From an uncultured Prevotellaceae bacterium (GTDB lineage: Bacteria; Bacteroidota; Bacteroidia; Bacteroidales; Bacteroidaceae), in assembly GCA_902776195.1 (NCBI GenBank), contig CACYPF010000009.1:28735-92734 (forward strand): a stretch of DNA of 64,000 nucleotides. Direction: 5' to 3'. The notes under the pieces are model-generated. The model ran no database searches. It saw only the letters and a list, made by a program, of their open reading frames with translations, and was not told where the DNA came from. A program made the position numbers and the translations under genes. This document shows, in pieces, positions 1 to 8,060 of this stretch (its first letter is position 1; each line of letters begins with the position of its first letter).

Positions 1-217
1 TGAACAAATCGGGCTCTACTCCTGATAGTTCTCTGTATTTGCATTCTATGTTTTGCAGTAGTTCCAGAATATCTGCCCTGACCATCGCTTGTACATGCGG
101 TTTCTTATACTCAGAGACAAAGAGAGAATAACCCTCGACTTTCTTTGAGCTGAAGTCCTGATAGTCGCCCTTGATGATAGGTTTCACCCACTCATGGAGA
201 AAATCATATGCTTCCAT
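1..217 (-). CDS. Hypothetical protein, 3' end cut off by the window
   Basis: An open frame reads leftward from an ATG at 217 to the window edge (72 codons, starting MEAYDFLHEWVKP). A purine-rich AAGGAG sits about 8 bases upstream of the ATG, which is unusual for this phylum and supports the start. The visible part is charged and helical-looking, with no signal peptide or membrane segment. I do not recognise the family. It lies 19 bases downstream of the Schlafen-type gene on the same strand, so the two are probably co-transcribed as cargo of the integrated element. Confidence 0.6.
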   Translation of the reverse strand, partial: MEAYDFLHEWVKPIIKGDYQDFSSKKVEGYSLFVSEYKKPHVQAMVRADILELLQNIECKYRELSGVEPDLF

Positions 218-236
218 ATCGCTTGCTCCTTTTCTA

Positions 237-1757
237 TTATATAGCTACATACTTCTGAGTAGGGCTTTTCGGCGATTCCGGCTCTGTCATTCGAAGAGAC
301 TTGTTTAGAAGTGGATCAATATACCTTTTCTTGACTTTATATCTATCGGTCATACCAAGGTGCTCGCAAATTTCAGATAAAGTCTTTGGCTCTTTGCAGA
401 AAGCAAGGAGCTTTTGCTCATTCTTCTCTTTCTTACTTACTGCCTTTTCGTCATTACTTACTGCCTTTTTGTCGCTACTTACTGCCTTTTCATCATTACT
501 TACTGCCTTTTTGCCGCTACTTACTGCTTTTTCATCATTACTTACTGCCTTTTTATCGTTAATCCCTGCCTTTTCTGTGCTACTCCCTGCCTCTAAGGCA
601 GCAAGTGGACGGTTCACACGAACAGTAAACTGGTTCCCCTCCTTGCTGTCAATAAACTCTACATGGCTGTCTTCGGCCAATACGCGAGGGATGCCTGAGC
701 CTAAACCACGATAAGGCATCGTCTTGGCGCAGAAGTTGGCCATCAAAGGGTTGCGGGCATACGAATTGCCCAGTTTCACCTCGTCTATCGTATGGCCACC
801 CATCACGCAGCCTGGATTCACTATTTCCACTCTGTCATCGAAGACCATCAGCCGGATAGCGGCCGTTTTCAGCAGGTCGATATGTACAAGAGCATTCTGG
901 AGCAGTTCTTCCAGTACGGTCTCAGGAATCTCCAACTGTCCGATAGAGTTAAACGACTGTCCGTTCTGTGTTCGGCGAAGGCACGATTTCAGCCACATCA
1001 TAGCTTGTTCGAACATTTCAGGAATAGTACCTTCTATGTCACGGCTGTCACGGTATTCAGTTCCTGCGATGCTGTTGCCAAAAAACCAAACGGCCTTGAT
1101 AACAAACATAGGCTTGAACTGTTGCGGGCGTTGACCAAAGAACAACAATCCTGCTGTGGTAAGCCTTCCTTCCGAATCCGTAATATGAAGATTGTGCAAC
1201 AACTGATCTTGTGGCACATCAAATTCTGTCATGGGTTTGCCATAGACATTCTGAAAGAAGCGGTCAAGGGCCAACGTGTCTATGTCTCTTACTGACGTAT
1301 CTTTCACACTGGCTTCATCAGCATGATATTCACCTGAGTCTTGAAAGAGGCTTAATAGTTCGCTGTTCTCAGTCACCCGGCGTTTGTCGGCACCTTGCTT
1401 CACCCAGATATGACCAGCCAGGTCTTTGTAGGGTTTGTTATGTCCTCTTTGCACGGTTGCCACCAGAATCATTTTTCCATCTACGTCCACAACGTCTGTC
1501 TGGATGTAGATGGTTGGGCGTACCTGTTCATTGGCAGTATTGCCCAGCTCACGGCTTGTCTGTTGGATGGCATCGTAGTCGAGGCCAAGGATCTCGCCAG
1601 TCTTGTCTTTTACTCCAAACAGCAGGTCTCCACCTTCACAGTTGGCAAAGGCCACCATTTCTGCCGCTATCTCCTTCTGTGTAGTGAACTGTTGCTTAAA
1701 CTGCACTCGGCTCGTCTCGCCTCGGCGTATCTTATTCCTTAGCTCTTTTTCTGTCAT
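237..1757 (-). CDS. AlbA_2/Schlafen-type ATP-binding protein (RecG-like putative regulator)
   Basis: A 506-residue protein. Residues about 10-130 match the Schlafen AlbA_2 fold (VQFKQQFT, then AFANCEGGDLLFGV). Residues about 270-390 resemble a GHKL ATPase-like module (ELLQNALVH as the N box, RGLGSGIPR as the G box). A low-complexity linker of heptapeptides (KAVSNDE and KAVSSGK, alternating) covers about 405-450, followed by a winged-helix-like C terminus. Such proteins are common cargo of Bacteroidetes mobile elements and are annotated as ATP-binding proteins or putative transcriptional regulators; the biochemical role is not settled. Its place beside a tyrosine recombinase and an att site supports mobile cargo. 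The length of the linker is likely to vary between strains because it is a perfect-period tandem repeat. Confidence 0.8.
   Translation of the reverse strand: MTEKELRNKIRRGETSRVQFKQQFTTQKEIAAEMVAFANCEGGDLLFGVKDKTGEILGLDYDAIQQTSRELGNTANEQVRPTIYIQTDVVDVDGKMILVATVQRGHNKPYKDLAGHIWVKQGADKRRVTENSELLSLFQDSGEYHADEASVKDTSVRDIDTLALDRFFQNVYGKPMTEFDVPQDQLLHNLHITDSEGRLTTAGLLFFGQRPQQFKPMFVIKAVWFFGNSIAGTEYRDSRDIEGTIPEMFEQAMMWLKSCLRRTQNGQSFNSIGQLEIPETVLEELLQNALVHIDLLKTAAIRLMVFDDRVEIVNPGCVMGGHTIDEVKLGNSYARNPLMANFCAKTMPYRGLGSGIPRVLAEDSHVEFIDSKEGNQFTVRVNRPLAALEAGSSTEKAGINDKKAVSNDEKAVSSGKKAVSNDEKAVSSDKKAVSNDEKAVSKKEKNEQKLLAFCKEPKTLSEICEHLGMTDRYKVKKRYIDPLLNKSLRMTEPESPKSPTQKYVAI
436..603. repeat. 21-bp tandem repeat inside the Schlafen-type gene
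   Basis: CTTACTGCC-type units recur at 436, 457, 478, 499, 520 and 541, with degenerate units at 562 and 583, an exact 21-bp period. Read on the minus strand, each unit gives one heptapeptide. Alternating units differ (NDE versus SGK or SDK), so the higher-order period is 42 bp. The frame is kept because 21 is a multiple of three. Confidence 0.9.
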
Positions 1758-1860
1758 ACCTTAATTATATTATAGGCACCATACGGCCTTGTGATTGCAA
1801 AATTACACATTTATTGTCATATTATAATCGCTATACTCAAAAAATAGCCGAAATTAACAC

Positions 1861-3354
1861 TTATTTCTCCACTTCTTTCATCAGTGCCTTACGTTCCTTC
1901 GCACTCATGCTCCGCAGTAATTCAAGGAGTTCGGCTTTATTGTCAGCAGGTTTGCTTTCCTTCAGCAGGTAAGCATTGTATTCCAGCATCTTCTCCAGCG
2001 GATAGGTTCCAATATAGTTTGATGTGATGTCACCACTGCTGCTGTGACCCATACTGTCACTGATATATTTATAAGGTACGCGACCCGAATTGTTCAGGTT
2101 CGTGGCAAAGCTATGACGTGCCCAGGTAGGTGTGGGCAACTGTTCCAATCCAAGCAGTTTGGCAACAATCTCCATATGCTTGCGAATGTATTTGTTGTAC
2201 CGCTGAATGACCCATATTTCCTTATCGGGTGTGATGCCTTGGCTCATAATGGGGAATACTCGTTGTCCCTGTTTGGGTTCGTTGGCATACTTGTCAAGTA
2301 TCTTCTTGATTTCAGGTGTAACGGGGAAGATAACCTCGCTGGCATCCTCATTGCGCTCCCTCGTCTTATGACGGAGGAATCGCAACTGCTTCCCATGAGT
2401 GGCAAAGTACCATCCGTCATATTCCAGACGCAAAGTATCAGCCAGGTTCTGACCGTCGCCGAGATACATAAAGAGGAACAAACCAAGATCACGAAAAAGA
2501 GCATGCTTCGCCTTTGGAGGATATAGTTCTTTGCCGTTCTCATCCTTTGCCTCGTTTTTCTCCCAGAAGTCATAGAGTTGACTCATCGTAGTCACATCGA
2601 GGAATTCATGCTTGCGACTCGTTTTCTTGTTATACCCAGAGTCCTTGAACATATCCTTGGTGCTGCCATTGATCAGATTCCTGCTGATGGCAATGTTGAC
2701 GATGGTGCGGAACGTGCGCAGCACGATACCAATATAGGTCACGCTCAGTTCGTCTTTCTTCATCGTTTCTGTCCACTTCTGTATGAACGAACTGTCTATG
2801 TCGCTAAATTCAACGTGCTCACCATTGTCTTTGATGAACCTGTTTCTCACGTCTTTACCTACTCTTGCGGTACCGGCCTTGCCACTATCCACTTTCTCCT
2901 GAAGGTATTCCTCCCAGATTTGGTAAATACTCGTCGTGTCATCCTTCTTCCCTTGATAGCGGTCTTGAAGTCTCTTGATAGAGAAATTACCTTCGCTGAT
3001 AAGCTGGTTGGTCAAGTCTTTTATTTTCTCCATCAACGCTTTCAGTTCATTCCGTTCTGCCAGTTGGATTCTCCGCCCCGTCTTCTCATATTCGCAGAGT
3101 TGAATCCACTCTTCCATCGAGTATTTCTCGCCAAGTCTGAGAAAAGTCTTCTTACCCTCATAGGCAATCCTGACAGCAACAGGCAGCGGCTGACTATAAT
3201 CGCCAGCCTTGCGTATATCAAGGATCAATGAACCAAAAACACTTCCATTCGAGGATGTGAATTTCGCCAAACATTTCTCGCCTCGGCTACCCTTAGATGG
3301 GCTGTTTGAAGCTGAAATTTGGCTTTTAATTGCCTTATTTTTCTCTGATTCCAT
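1861..3354 (-). CDS. Tyrosine recombinase (integrase)
   Basis: A 497-residue site-specific recombinase that would integrate and excise the element to its left. The core-binding domain is about residues 140-240 and the catalytic domain about 265-480. The C-terminal box is clear: WARHSFATNL, then MGHSSSGDITSNYIG with the nucleophilic Tyr. At the place of the first conserved Arg the sequence reads GDGQNLADTLRL, with Gln where Arg is usual; loss of this Arg is known in Bacteroidetes integrases such as IntDOT. The gene starts about 200 bp from a tRNA 3' fragment, the usual position for an integrase next to its attachment site. The length is at the long end for the family. Confidence 0.9.
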   Translation of the reverse strand: MESEKNKAIKSQISASNSPSKGSRGEKCLAKFTSSNGSVFGSLILDIRKAGDYSQPLPVAVRIAYEGKKTFLRLGEKYSMEEWIQLCEYEKTGRRIQLAERNELKALMEKIKDLTNQLISEGNFSIKRLQDRYQGKKDDTTSIYQIWEEYLQEKVDSGKAGTARVGKDVRNRFIKDNGEHVEFSDIDSSFIQKWTETMKKDELSVTYIGIVLRTFRTIVNIAISRNLINGSTKDMFKDSGYNKKTSRKHEFLDVTTMSQLYDFWEKNEAKDENGKELYPPKAKHALFRDLGLFLFMYLGDGQNLADTLRLEYDGWYFATHGKQLRFLRHKTRERNEDASEVIFPVTPEIKKILDKYANEPKQGQRVFPIMSQGITPDKEIWVIQRYNKYIRKHMEIVAKLLGLEQLPTPTWARHSFATNLNNSGRVPYKYISDSMGHSSSGDITSNYIGTYPLEKMLEYNAYLLKESKPADNKAELLELLRSMSAKERKALMKEVEK

Positions 3355-3414
3355 ACCATTACACTTTAAAAATCCCTTATTTTATCGGTCTTGCAGACTA
3401 TAGTCGGTTGTCAA

Positions 3415-3448
3415 TTCGGGTGACCTTCAGGTGACCTTTTCGCCCGAA
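3415..3448. promoter_or_regulatory. Direct repeats in the integrase leader (possible operator)
   Basis: GGTGACCTT occurs at 3419-3427 and again at 3430-3438, one helical turn apart. The pair is enclosed by the inverted bases TTCGGG (3415-3420) and CCCGAA (3443-3448). It lies about 65-95 bp upstream of the integrase start, where a recombination directionality factor or repressor could bind. A role is inferred; only the repeats are seen. Confidence 0.4.
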
Positions 3449-3551
3449 AACTGCTGCAAATTTACGAAATTCTTGGAAACAGACAGATAGGCTAACGCAT
3501 TTATTTTCAGTGCTTTAACATTATTTGTAATTTCATGAAATAGGTCAAGAA

Positions 3552-3598
3552 CAGACTCATAATCTGGAGGTCCCAGGTTCAAGCCCTGGCTGGTCCAC
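3552..3598 (+). other. Attachment site: 3' fragment of tRNA-Met(CAT)
   Basis: The bases fold as the 3' two-thirds of a tRNA: anticodon loop CTCATAA with anticodon CAT at 3558-3560, variable loop, T arm (CCAGG, TTCAAGC, CCTGG) and the 3' acceptor strand CTGGTCC followed by A. The bases upstream do not supply the matching 5' acceptor strand (GGACCAG expected) or a D arm, and the outermost anticodon-stem pair is a mismatch. This is therefore not a complete tRNA but the duplicated 3' end left by integration. Its orientation predicts that the intact tRNA-Met lies at the other end of the element, left of this window. Confidence 0.85.
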
Positions 3599-3603
3599 AA
3601 GTA

Positions 3604-3635
3604 AAAGCAGTTGCGGAAATCGTAACTGCTTTCTT
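3604..3635 (+). terminator. Terminator, probably of the original tRNA gene
   Basis: AAAGCAGTT (3604-3612) pairs perfectly with AACTGCTTT (3624-3632) around an 11-base loop, starting five bases after the tRNA fragment. It was probably the terminator of the tRNA before integration, so chromosomal sequence resumes here. Confidence 0.7.
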
Positions 3636-3675
3636 CGTTATAAATGTTAAAAGTTTTAAGTTTGTCGATAAAAGT

Positions 3676-3707
3676 TTTGCGGTTATCAATTATTATTCCT
3701 ATCTTTG
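3676..3707 (+). promoter_or_regulatory. Promoter of the first LruC lipoprotein gene
   Basis: TTTG (3676-3679), a 20-base spacer, then TATCTTTG (3700-3707), a full match to the Bacteroidetes housekeeping promoter. It leaves a leader of about 85 bases before the start codon at 3802. Confidence 0.8.
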
Positions 3708-3801
3708 CAACATCTATTGACTTATATATAAGATGTTTGCGGACACGCAATAAGCTGATAAAGAAGGAAATAAACATGTTTAATATTAAATAACTACGCA
3801 A

Positions 3802-6108
3802 ATGATGAACAAAAAGTATTTGATGAATGGCTTTGCCGCATTGGCTCTCATCGCTTCCGTTAGCAGTTGTACTAAGGATGTGACGACGATGAGTCAGAGC
3901 GAGATTGATTCCAAAGCAAAGGAGAATGCTGAGCTTCAACTTGGTTTCACCATTCCTGACGGACAGAGTTGGGTGATGGCATCACAGGTGACAGCAGACA
4001 TTTCGGTAAACTTGGGTCTTGACCAAGAATATACTGTTGGTATTTACGACAAGAATCCCCTGTATGACAGCAGTGCAAAATTCTTTGTTATGGAAACTGT
4101 TAAAGAGGGTGAGGCACTTTCTACTTCTTTCTCGCTTCCAACCTCTTTAGATCAGGTTTATGTGGCCACGTACGATAGTAAGAACCGTAGTGTTGTCAAC
4201 ACCGTTGATGTTGAGAATGGACAGATTGTTGCTAATATCGGTGGTTCAATGATGCGAAGCGGTCGTCGTGCAGTAGAGGATGCTAGCGTATATCCTGACT
4301 ATGTAAAGACATTGAATAATTATCTTAATCCAGCAGCACCTAACAATTATACTACAGTAAAGAATATTTCAGTGAGCGATATGCAGGCTTATACTGCTAT
4401 AACTGAAGCAGATATAGCTCAAACAGGTACAACTCTAACAAATCGTTATTACTATAATCTTTATGATGAAAATGGTAACTATATTAAGAACACAAGCAGT
4501 TTCCCTGGTGATAGCGATGGTAAGCATTATAGAATTGCTTCTGATACTGAAATTACAAGCAAAATTGAAGTTAACGGAACAGAAAATGTTATCAATGATG
4601 TTGTAATTTATGTAGAAGGTAAATTGCATCTGAATGGTAACACTTTGAATGGTCCAACGATTGTAGTTGCACCTGATGGCGAATTAGTTATTGACGGTAC
4701 TACTAATATGAGTAAAGCAGGTCGTATTATAGTTATGGCTGGTGGTAAGATATCTGGTGCTGAAGGAGTGGCCTATAATGTTAACAATGGCGGACAATGC
4801 TATAATGCAGGAACTATTGAGTTTGATGGTGAACTAAATGTGAATGGCTCTGATTTTTATAATAACGGAACTATCATAGTTGACGTTCTTCGTAACACTT
4901 CTGGTGGTAAGTTTACTAATTTTGGTAAGATTACTGCCCGTACAAATACAGGTGCTGGTGATTCTTATAATTCTACTATCATCAATGGTTGCTATATGCA
5001 CTTCACAGAAAATGCGGGTATTGGAACCCTGACATTGCTTGATAACAGTCGTTTGGATGTTGATGGACGTGCTGAGTTCAATCAAGCAACTCAGACCTTA
5101 TACAATCAAAGCGAGATTAATGTTGGAGAATTGTATGTAACCAGCACTACGTTCTCAGGGCCTACAGCTCAGGGTTCGTATGCTATCGTTAAAACAGGGA
5201 AAATCTTTATCGGAAGGTCTGGCGATGTGACTACTCAGAATAATGTATATTTTGATTGGGATACAAATGAAGCATATCATAAGAGCAATGGTAAATATAC
5301 TGATGGACAGACAAATGTGTATAGTGAGGCATATTGGTTAATACATAACCAAATAACTAAATATACATCCGAAAATTCTTCTACTCTGATTATCCCAAAG
5401 GGTGACTGCACGGGTATGGGTTACAATCCTGGCGGTGGCGGCGGTAAGATCAATGGTGATCCCGCAGTTTATACCTACGCTTTCGAGGACCAGACAGTAA
5501 ATACCGACTATGATATGAACGATGTGGTGCTGAAAGTGAACTATCATGTTACTGAGCAAGGTACTGGTGCCAATGCCGGTAAGGTGATTTACGACAAGAC
5601 AAAACTTGACGTGAAGTTGGTTGCTGCTGGTGCTACCTTTAATATTAAGGTGAAGATAGGTGACACTTATCTCTTCGGTGGTAAGGAGATTCACGACGCT
5701 TTGAATGTTGACCCAGGTGTGATGGTGAACACAGGCGGTCCTCAGACAGCTAATCCAGCAGTGGAGAAGAATGGCATCAGCATTCCCGCAGGATGGAACG
5801 GTGACTTCACTAAGTTGCCAGTATCTATCGAGGTGCTGAGCACCAGCACTACATACGTGTTCCCGAATACAGACCTCTATCCACATGCTGTCATGGTTCC
5901 TACCGACTGGGCATGGCCTCAGGAGCGTGTCAATGTACAGGTAGCATATCCTGGCACTTCTTCCGCATCGAAGGTTACTATTAATAATGTGGAAGTTCCA
6001 AACAACTCATTTAGAGCATGGGGAGGTACTCCTGCTGCAAGCCGTACCTCTGCGATGAACGGTTGGTATAACAACCCGGCATCTGGTAAGGTGGTGAGCA
6101 ACAATTAA
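3802..6108 (+). CDS. LruC-domain lipoprotein
   Basis: A 768-residue predicted lipoprotein. The signal peptide ends in the lipobox VSSC (Cys23). Residues about 130-540 are Gly-, Asn- and Thr-rich beta-type sequence with many short repeating strands (for example NGGQCYNAGTIEFDGELNV), as in parallel beta-solenoids. Around residue 560 begins the LruC/DUF4842-like domain, with the acidic signature NTDYDMNDVVLKV, which may bind metal. The start could be the first or second ATG (MMNKK). It is the first of three LruC-type lipoproteins in 5.6 kb and has its own promoter and terminator. The family is surface-exposed or periplasmic in Bacteroidetes and Leptospira; its function is unknown. AT-richer middle codons suggest fast evolution of the solenoid. 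Confidence 0.85.
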   Translation: MMNKKYLMNGFAALALIASVSSCTKDVTTMSQSEIDSKAKENAELQLGFTIPDGQSWVMASQVTADISVNLGLDQEYTVGIYDKNPLYDSSAKFFVMETVKEGEALSTSFSLPTSLDQVYVATYDSKNRSVVNTVDVENGQIVANIGGSMMRSGRRAVEDASVYPDYVKTLNNYLNPAAPNNYTTVKNISVSDMQAYTAITEADIAQTGTTLTNRYYYNLYDENGNYIKNTSSFPGDSDGKHYRIASDTEITSKIEVNGTENVINDVVIYVEGKLHLNGNTLNGPTIVVAPDGELVIDGTTNMSKAGRIIVMAGGKISGAEGVAYNVNNGGQCYNAGTIEFDGELNVNGSDFYNNGTIIVDVLRNTSGGKFTNFGKITARTNTGAGDSYNSTIINGCYMHFTENAGIGTLTLLDNSRLDVDGRAEFNQATQTLYNQSEINVGELYVTSTTFSGPTAQGSYAIVKTGKIFIGRSGDVTTQNNVYFDWDTNEAYHKSNGKYTDGQTNVYSEAYWLIHNQITKYTSENSSTLIIPKGDCTGMGYNPGGGGGKINGDPAVYTYAFEDQTVNTDYDMNDVVLKVNYHVTEQGTGANAGKVIYDKTKLDVKLVAAGATFNIKVKIGDTYLFGGKEIHDALNVDPGVMVNTGGPQTANPAVEKNGISIPAGWNGDFTKLPVSIEVLSTSTTYVFPNTDLYPHAVMVPTDWAWPQERVNVQVAYPGTSSASKVTINNVEVPNNSFRAWGGTPAASRTSAMNGWYNNPASGKVVSNN

Positions 6109-6148
6109 TCAATGGCATCAAATACTTAACATTTATATATCGTAAGAG

Positions 6149-6182
6149 CGGGGCATCTATGTGAATAGGTGCCCCGATTTTT
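6149..6182 (+). terminator. Rho-independent terminator
   Basis: CGGGGCATCTAT (6149-6160) pairs with ATAGGTGCCCCG (6165-6176), with one G-U pair and a GTGA loop, followed by a T-rich tract. It ends the first LruC transcript. Confidence 0.9.
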
Positions 6183-6209
6183 GTCTGTTGGTTATACTGA
6201 TTCATGGTG

Positions 6210-6405
6210 AACCCTATGAGAACCCGGCGGGTTCCATATCGGAAACCGACGGATTCCTTGGCGGAAACCAGTGGTTTCCTTGGGAGAAACCAATGGTTTC
6301 CTACGATGGAACCGGTGTTTTCTGCCATCCGGACAATCATTCAGCTATATCCAAGGATTCCTTCAGCCATATCCAAAGATCCCTTCAGCCATAATCTATG
6401 GAAGT
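6210..6405. repeat. 22-bp minisatellite of small palindromes
   Basis: About nine units follow one another with starts at 6210, 6232, 6254, 6276, 6298, 6320, 6340, 6362 and 6384: a 22-bp period with one 20-bp unit. The first half is made of units such as GGAAACCAGTGGTTTCC (6263-6279), each an inverted repeat with a 3-base centre; the last three units (TTCAGCCATATCC type) have lost the palindrome but keep the period. Because 22 is not a multiple of three, the array is not coding. It fills the gap between two convergent lipoprotein genes. Confidence 0.85.
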
Positions 6406-6426
6406 ATGAAGTCAAAATATTACCAC

Positions 6427-6516
6427 AAAAAGTGTCAATCTATCAGCCTATCTGTCAAGTTGCAACCGACTAATATACAGCCGGTTACAACGATTTCTGA
6501 TAGATTGACACTTTTT
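6427..6516. repeat. 90-bp inverted repeat (nested stem-loop)
   Basis: Bases 6427-6446 are the exact reverse complement of 6497-6516 (20 bp). Inside, 6459-6468 (GTTGCAACCG) pairs with 6482-6491 with one mismatch. The outer arms start with A5 and end in T runs, so the structure could terminate transcription from both sides. It could also be a MITE-like element; no clear target-site duplication is visible. Confidence 0.85.
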
Positions 6517-6580
6517 TCCCGAATTTTAAAACTTTATGTAATAAATCAACGTGAGTTCGAAGAAAAGCTACAGAAGAAAG

Positions 6581-7849
6581 TTAATACACAGCCCCCTCGG
6601 CAGGATACTCATACCAGTCTTGTGCGTCGGCATGGTCGAGTGTCCATTCACCAAAGCTGTGTCCGCTCTCCTGGTAGGCACCAGATACGATGCTGTTCTT
6701 ACGCATGCCGATAGGTTCTCCCTCCAAAGGCCAGCGGAAATCAGCGTAAGGTATGGCAATGGCCCATGAGAAGCCGTTGTTATAACTGGCGGCAGCCCCC
6801 TCGTAATAGTTGAAGAGCATCTCCGTGAGCTTATAGGGGTAGGTGTGTATCTCCCAGAAATGGTCTCCCGTCTGACCGTATTGTACCACGATGAAGGGGT
6901 CTATCTGTCCGAGGTTGAAGTTGCGTGCCTCATACTCGTTGGCAAACTCGATGTAGTAGGTGACGGTCACTGGCGATTGTGTGGCAGCACTGGTGCTGCT
7001 GCCATTCTCCATCGTGTTGAAGTATCGGCGGTAGACGGAGCCGTCGGCAGAGAGGTGGAACATGGCGAGGTGTGCATCGTCGAAGAGGTTGATGACGGCA
7101 TCGCCGTTCAGAGCCTTCAGTTTCAGGTCCTTCTGCTTGATGAGTGTCCGCTTGAGGTCAGGTGCTGTGACGAAAGTCGTCTTCTCGTCCTGTGTGATCT
7201 CCACATCATCATACGGATAACCCACCAGTCGTAGTGCCGCAGCGATTTGTGTGAGATAGCCTACGGCATTGAGTGTCACATTCAGTGCCACCACATTCTC
7301 GTCGTCGGTCAGTTCCTTGGTGACGGAGAACACGATGTCGTTATAGTCCCAGTCGCCCGGGTTGGGGTAGTCGGCTTCGTAGCAATAGAAAAATCTCTGA
7401 GGTGATATGGTGTAGGGAGTCCCTGTAGGTTCTCCCGTTCCGAAACTGATATTACTGCTGTTAGTCGGGGCGGAAGTGATGCGCAGGATATTGTCGTCAG
7501 CATCACGTACCACGGCGTAGACGGTACGTAGTATGGAGGGTACTATGTACGTCATCTGCTTACTGATGGCAGATGTCGTATATGCTTCGGCAAGCACCTC
7601 GACACCCGTATCCTCGTAGGGGTTTCCAGACAGGATCTGCACTTTGGCGGCATCCGGCACGTTACCGCTGAGGAAACTCTGGCAAGCGTTCGTGAGTGTC
7701 CATGTATGTCCCTTCTCGATGGAGTCAACGGGGAAGTATCCCTCTAATTGGTCCTCGTAGCCATAGTATTGAAACTTGTCACGTATACATCCGCAGAAGA
7801 CTGTGGCTGTTGCTATAATAAATAAGGTATAGAAAACGTTTCTTTTCAT
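6581..7849 (-). CDS. LruC-domain lipoprotein
   Basis: A 422-residue predicted lipoprotein, with signal peptide and lipobox FCGC near residue 21. The LruC/DUF4842 signature GDWDYNDIVFSV lies at about residues 165-177, so the domain occupies most of the protein. It is convergent with the first LruC gene and divergent from the third. Codon use is GC-richer than in its two paralogues, so it is probably not a recent duplicate of either. The 3' end runs directly into the long inverted repeat, the likely terminator. Function unknown; surface lipoprotein inferred. Confidence 0.8.
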   Translation of the reverse strand: MKRNVFYTLFIIATATVFCGCIRDKFQYYGYEDQLEGYFPVDSIEKGHTWTLTNACQSFLSGNVPDAAKVQILSGNPYEDTGVEVLAEAYTTSAISKQMTYIVPSILRTVYAVVRDADDNILRITSAPTNSSNISFGTGEPTGTPYTISPQRFFYCYEADYPNPGDWDYNDIVFSVTKELTDDENVVALNVTLNAVGYLTQIAAALRLVGYPYDDVEITQDEKTTFVTAPDLKRTLIKQKDLKLKALNGDAVINLFDDAHLAMFHLSADGSVYRRYFNTMENGSSTSAATQSPVTVTYYIEFANEYEARNFNLGQIDPFIVVQYGQTGDHFWEIHTYPYKLTEMLFNYYEGAAASYNNGFSWAIAIPYADFRWPLEGEPIGMRKNSIVSGAYQESGHSFGEWTLDHADAQDWYEYPAEGAVY

Positions 7850-7994
7850 GTCATGATTGCTTTTGGGGTGTAAAATTACAAAAAAGGATGGAACTTTGAA
7901 CTATTTTACAGATAAAAGATTGATTTGTGCAAACGTTTCCGTTTATTTTAGCATTATTTAACTCTGCATAGCTGAATATTCTAAATAAATAATG

Positions 7995-8002
7995 TATTTT
8001 TG
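7995..8002 (+). promoter_or_regulatory. -7 element upstream of the third LruC gene
   Basis: TATTTTTG fits TAnnTTTG, about 60 bases before the start codon. No good TTTG is seen at the expected distance upstream, so the call rests on the -7 box alone. Confidence 0.45.
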
Positions 8003-8060
8003 CAGCGTAGAAAAATCTGAACGAAAAATATTTAGTATAATCAATTTAAATTACTGTAAG

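Noticed and set aside
3527-3598. Complete tRNA-Met gene
   Set aside because: The 5' acceptor strand and D arm are missing and the outer anticodon pair is mismatched; only the 3' part is present.
6210-6405. CRISPR array or coding repeat
   Set aside because: No repeat-spacer alternation; the period of 22 is not a multiple of three and every unit is related to the next.
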